From: an uncultured Oscillospiraceae bacterium
Lineage (GTDB): Bacteria; Bacillota; Clostridia; Oscillospirales; Acutalibacteraceae
Assembly (NCBI GenBank): GCA_900543395.1
Contig: UQQT01000005.1
Span: 18,195-82,194 of the forward strand
Length of the DNA stretch: 64,000 bases
Direction of reading: 5' to 3'
In this document: piece by piece, positions 62,276 to 64,000 of the stretch
How positions within the stretch are numbered: position 1 is the stretch's first letter
Layout of the letters: each line of letters starts with the position of its first letter
The notes under the pieces: generated by a model
The model's database searches: none
What the model saw: the letters and a program-made list of their open reading frames with translations, nothing else
Told to the model about the DNA's origin: nothing
Position numbers and translations under genes: made by a program

Positions 62276-62385
62276 CAACAATCACACTCCCGACGATTAT
62301 TTTATCATAATAATTTTAAGTATTCAATACCGTGCGTTATTTTCGGCTAAAACGATAAAATCACGTATAGTTTACATCATCTTTG

Positions 62386-62414
62386 TTGACAAACTTATTA
62401 GATATTACTAAAAT
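62386..62414 (+). promoter_or_regulatory. Promoter of the SDR-AlkD pair
   Basis: TTGACA (62386-62391), 17 bp, TAAAAT (62409-62414). It excludes a start at 62383 for the SDR frame. Confidence 0.75.
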
Positions 62415-62433
62415 AATCTTTGAGGTGGTTTTC

Positions 62434-63216
62434 TTGAAAACAGTAATAATCACGGGCGCGTCGTCCGGGATAGGACGCGTCAGTGCAGAATATTTTTCCG
62501 ACAGAGGATATAAAGTCTACGGGGTCGCAAGACGCGAATTTGAAAGCGATAAATTTACATCCGTAAAGGGCGACGTAAACAATTACGAAGCCATGTCCGC
62601 TGTATTTGATGATATATATAAAAAAGAGGGACATATCGACATTCTCGTGAATAATGCGGGATTCGGCATTGCGGGGGCAATTGAGGACGCAAGCACAGAG
62701 TCGATAGAGTCGATAGTCAGAACCGACTTTACAAGCGTTGCCGTTCTTTGCAAAATGATAATCCCGTATATGAAAAAATCGGGAGGCAGAATTATCAACA
62801 TCTCGTCAGTCGGCGCGATAATGCCCCTGCCGTATCAGGCTATGTACTCGGCTGTAAAAAGCGCGGTCGAGGTATTTTCACGTGCGCTCGACACGGAGGT
62901 CCGCCCGTTCGGAATCAGAGTCACGGCGATTCTCCCCGGCGATACCAAGACGGATTTTACATCCGCGAGAGTCATAGAGGACAGCGACGCAAACGGAAAC
63001 AAATCTGCGAGCATGCGTTCAATCGGCAAAATGGCAAAGGACGAGCAGAACGGCAAGGATCCCGTAACCGTGGCAAGGGAAGTATTCACGGCGGCAACGA
63101 AAAACGATCCCCCGCTTCGAATAACCGTCGGAGCGGTTTCAAAAGCGGAGGTATTTTTAAGCCGTGTGTTTCCTCTTAAAGCTATTAACTTTATAATAAG
63201 GAAAATGTACTCATGA
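62434..63216 (+). CDS. Short-chain dehydrogenase/reductase
   Basis: 260 residues from a TTG at 62434 with GAGGTGG eight bases before it; an upstream in-frame ATG lies in the promoter. Rossmann motif VIITGASSGIGR, NNAGFG, catalytic Ser in INISSVGAIMP and YSAVK (Tyr-x3-Lys). NAD(P)-dependent oxidoreductase of unknown substrate. Its stop overlaps the next start by 4 bp. Confidence 0.9.
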   Translation: MKTVIITGASSGIGRVSAEYFSDRGYKVYGVARREFESDKFTSVKGDVNNYEAMSAVFDDIYKKEGHIDILVNNAGFGIAGAIEDASTESIESIVRTDFTSVAVLCKMIIPYMKKSGGRIINISSVGAIMPLPYQAMYSAVKSAVEVFSRALDTEVRPFGIRVTAILPGDTKTDFTSARVIEDSDANGNKSASMRSIGKMAKDEQNGKDPVTVAREVFTAATKNDPPLRITVGAVSKAEVFLSRVFPLKAINFIIRKMYS

Positions 63217-63905
63217 GCGGTTATTCACCCGAAGAAATCAGACAGACGCTTTTTGATTTAAGCGACGAAAAGTACCGCGGTTTTCATTCAAAATTAATAC
63301 CGACGATTGACAAAGAGACGGTTATCGGCGTGAGAACTCCCGCACTCCGAGCGTACGCAAAGGAGATTTTTAAATCGGGACTGCCCGAGGAGTTTTTATC
63401 GGACCTACCGCATAAGTATTACGACGAAAATAACCTCCACGCGTTTATTATCGCAATGATAAAGGATTATGACGAGTGTTTATCGCGCGTAAACGCGTTT
63501 CTGCCGTTCGTCGACAACTGGGCGACGTGCGACACCATGAAACCCAAAGTATTCTTAAAACACCCCGACAACATTTTGGTTTCGGCTTTGGAATGGCTCA
63601 AATCGGGCAAAACCTACACCGTAAGATACGGCATTATCACGCTGATGTCGCTTCTGTCAACGGATGTTTTCTCCCCGTCGCAGTTAAACGCCGTTTCCGA
63701 TATAAAAAGCGAAGAATACTATATTAAAATGGCTCAGGCGTGGTACTTTGCAGAAGCGCTGACAAAGCGATACGATTCGGCAATCGAGATAATAAAAACG
63801 TGCAGACTTGACAGATGGACTCACAACAAGTCGATTCAGAAAGCGAGAGAAAGCTTCCGCATTTCGGATGAAACAAAACAATATCTCACCACATTAAAAT
63901 GCTGA
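63213..63905 (+). CDS. AlkD-like DNA alkylation repair protein
   Basis: 230 residues of HEAT-like helical repeats. The blocks SKLIPTIDKETVIGVRTPALR, FLPFVDNWATCDTMKPKVF and ALTKRYDSAIEIIKT match the AlkC/AlkD-type DNA glycosylase fold that removes alkylated bases. ATGA overlap with the SDR gene implies coupled translation, though a functional link between the two is not known. Confidence 0.85.
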   Translation: MSGYSPEEIRQTLFDLSDEKYRGFHSKLIPTIDKETVIGVRTPALRAYAKEIFKSGLPEEFLSDLPHKYYDENNLHAFIIAMIKDYDECLSRVNAFLPFVDNWATCDTMKPKVFLKHPDNILVSALEWLKSGKTYTVRYGIITLMSLLSTDVFSPSQLNAVSDIKSEEYYIKMAQAWYFAEALTKRYDSAIEIIKTCRLDRWTHNKSIQKARESFRISDETKQYLTTLKC

Positions 63906-63908
63906 TAC

Positions 63909-63945
63909 AAAAAAGGTTTCGAAGAATTAACATCGAAACCTTTTT
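63909..63945. terminator. Terminator after the AlkD-like gene
   Basis: AAAGGTTTCGA / TCGAAACCTTT stem with T run on plus and A/T-rich flank on minus; may also serve the minus-strand gene entering from the right. Confidence 0.88.
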
Positions 63946-63946
63946 A

Positions 63947-64000
63947 TTATAGCAAAAGGGAGTCGAACTCATAAGGTTTATATCCACCCTCTTTCCGCTT
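63947..64000 (-). CDS. Possible C-terminal end of a gene continuing past the window
   Basis: A minus-strand frame open from the right edge gives 17 residues ending EFDSLLL before TAA at 63947-63949, next to a terminator in the expected orientation. Too short to identify. An alternative reading as a tRNA T arm (GTTCGACTC) fails because the stem does not pair. Confidence 0.4.
   Translation of the reverse strand, partial: KRKEGGYKPYEFDSLLL

Noticed and set aside
63955..63990. tRNA-like T arm (GTTCGACTC) at the right edge
   Set aside because: Only three base pairs form around the loop and no acceptor arm pairs nearby; a protein C terminus fits better.

Overview
The window looks like chromosome of a spore-forming anaerobic member of the Clostridia, probably a gut organism near the Oscillospirales/Ruminococcaceae. 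This rests on an alpha/beta small acid-soluble spore protein and SpoIIE (endospores), a 1179-residue pyruvate:ferredoxin oxidoreductase and a ferredoxin-type aldo/keto reductase (anaerobic metabolism), Firmicutes-type L27 processing by the Prp protease, and dockerin-bearing secreted proteins. No rRNA, CRISPR array or insertion sequence was seen. There are two tRNA genes, both on the minus strand: Gln(CTG) and Leu(CAA).

Layout. 1-12.7 kb: end of an AspT/YidE-type transporter, a spore protein, a DUF4143-type AAA ATPase, radC, the rplU-prp-rpmA operon, pyruvate:ferredoxin oxidoreductase, a second DUF4143-type ATPase, a lipoprotein and spoIIE. 12.8-18.5 kb: rlmB, a large membrane protein that resembles a P-type ATPase without its phosphorylation site, an MgtC-family gene and an MFS transporter. 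19-31.3 kb: DUF554 and EamA transporters, queH, an EEP-family hydrolase, an Lgt-like protein, an NhaC antiporter, a tight recA-recX-rimO-pgsA run, a ZIP metal transporter and a GH5 glycosidase. 31.4-38.2 kb: paired half-size chromate transporters, tRNA-Gln, a LytTR/DUF3021 pair, a tsaE-tsaB-rpiB-upp operon and a RodA-like gene.

38.3-45.9 kb: ten intact co-oriented phage-type genes, running from a scaffold-like protein and an N4-gp56-type capsid through P22-like neck proteins to a dockerin-bearing amidase, an XhlA-like protein and a holin. No terminase, portal, integrase, repressor or replication gene is present, and ordinary chromosomal genes lie on both sides. The capsid N terminus carries the same VNIQLFA sequence as ribosomal protein L27, whose Prp protease gene is also in this window. 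46-64 kb: aldo/keto reductase, YbaK, MetY with a possible leader peptide, a propeller protein, tRNA-Leu, two large secreted proteins (1796 aa with no recognised domain; 1056 aa with 71-residue repeats and a dockerin), glyA, an SDR and an AlkD-like protein.

The most notable unexplained signals are: (1) the minimal capsid/lysis cassette and its apparent dependence on host Prp; (2) arrays of short direct repeats (12-bp and 23-bp period) placed exactly 4 bp upstream of the predicted -35 of each DUF4143 ATPase gene; (3) the P-type-ATPase-like pseudoenzyme next to mgtC. Promoters named here are sigma-A-like matches with exact 17-18 bp spacing read by eye (21 bp for spoIIE); none has been tested.
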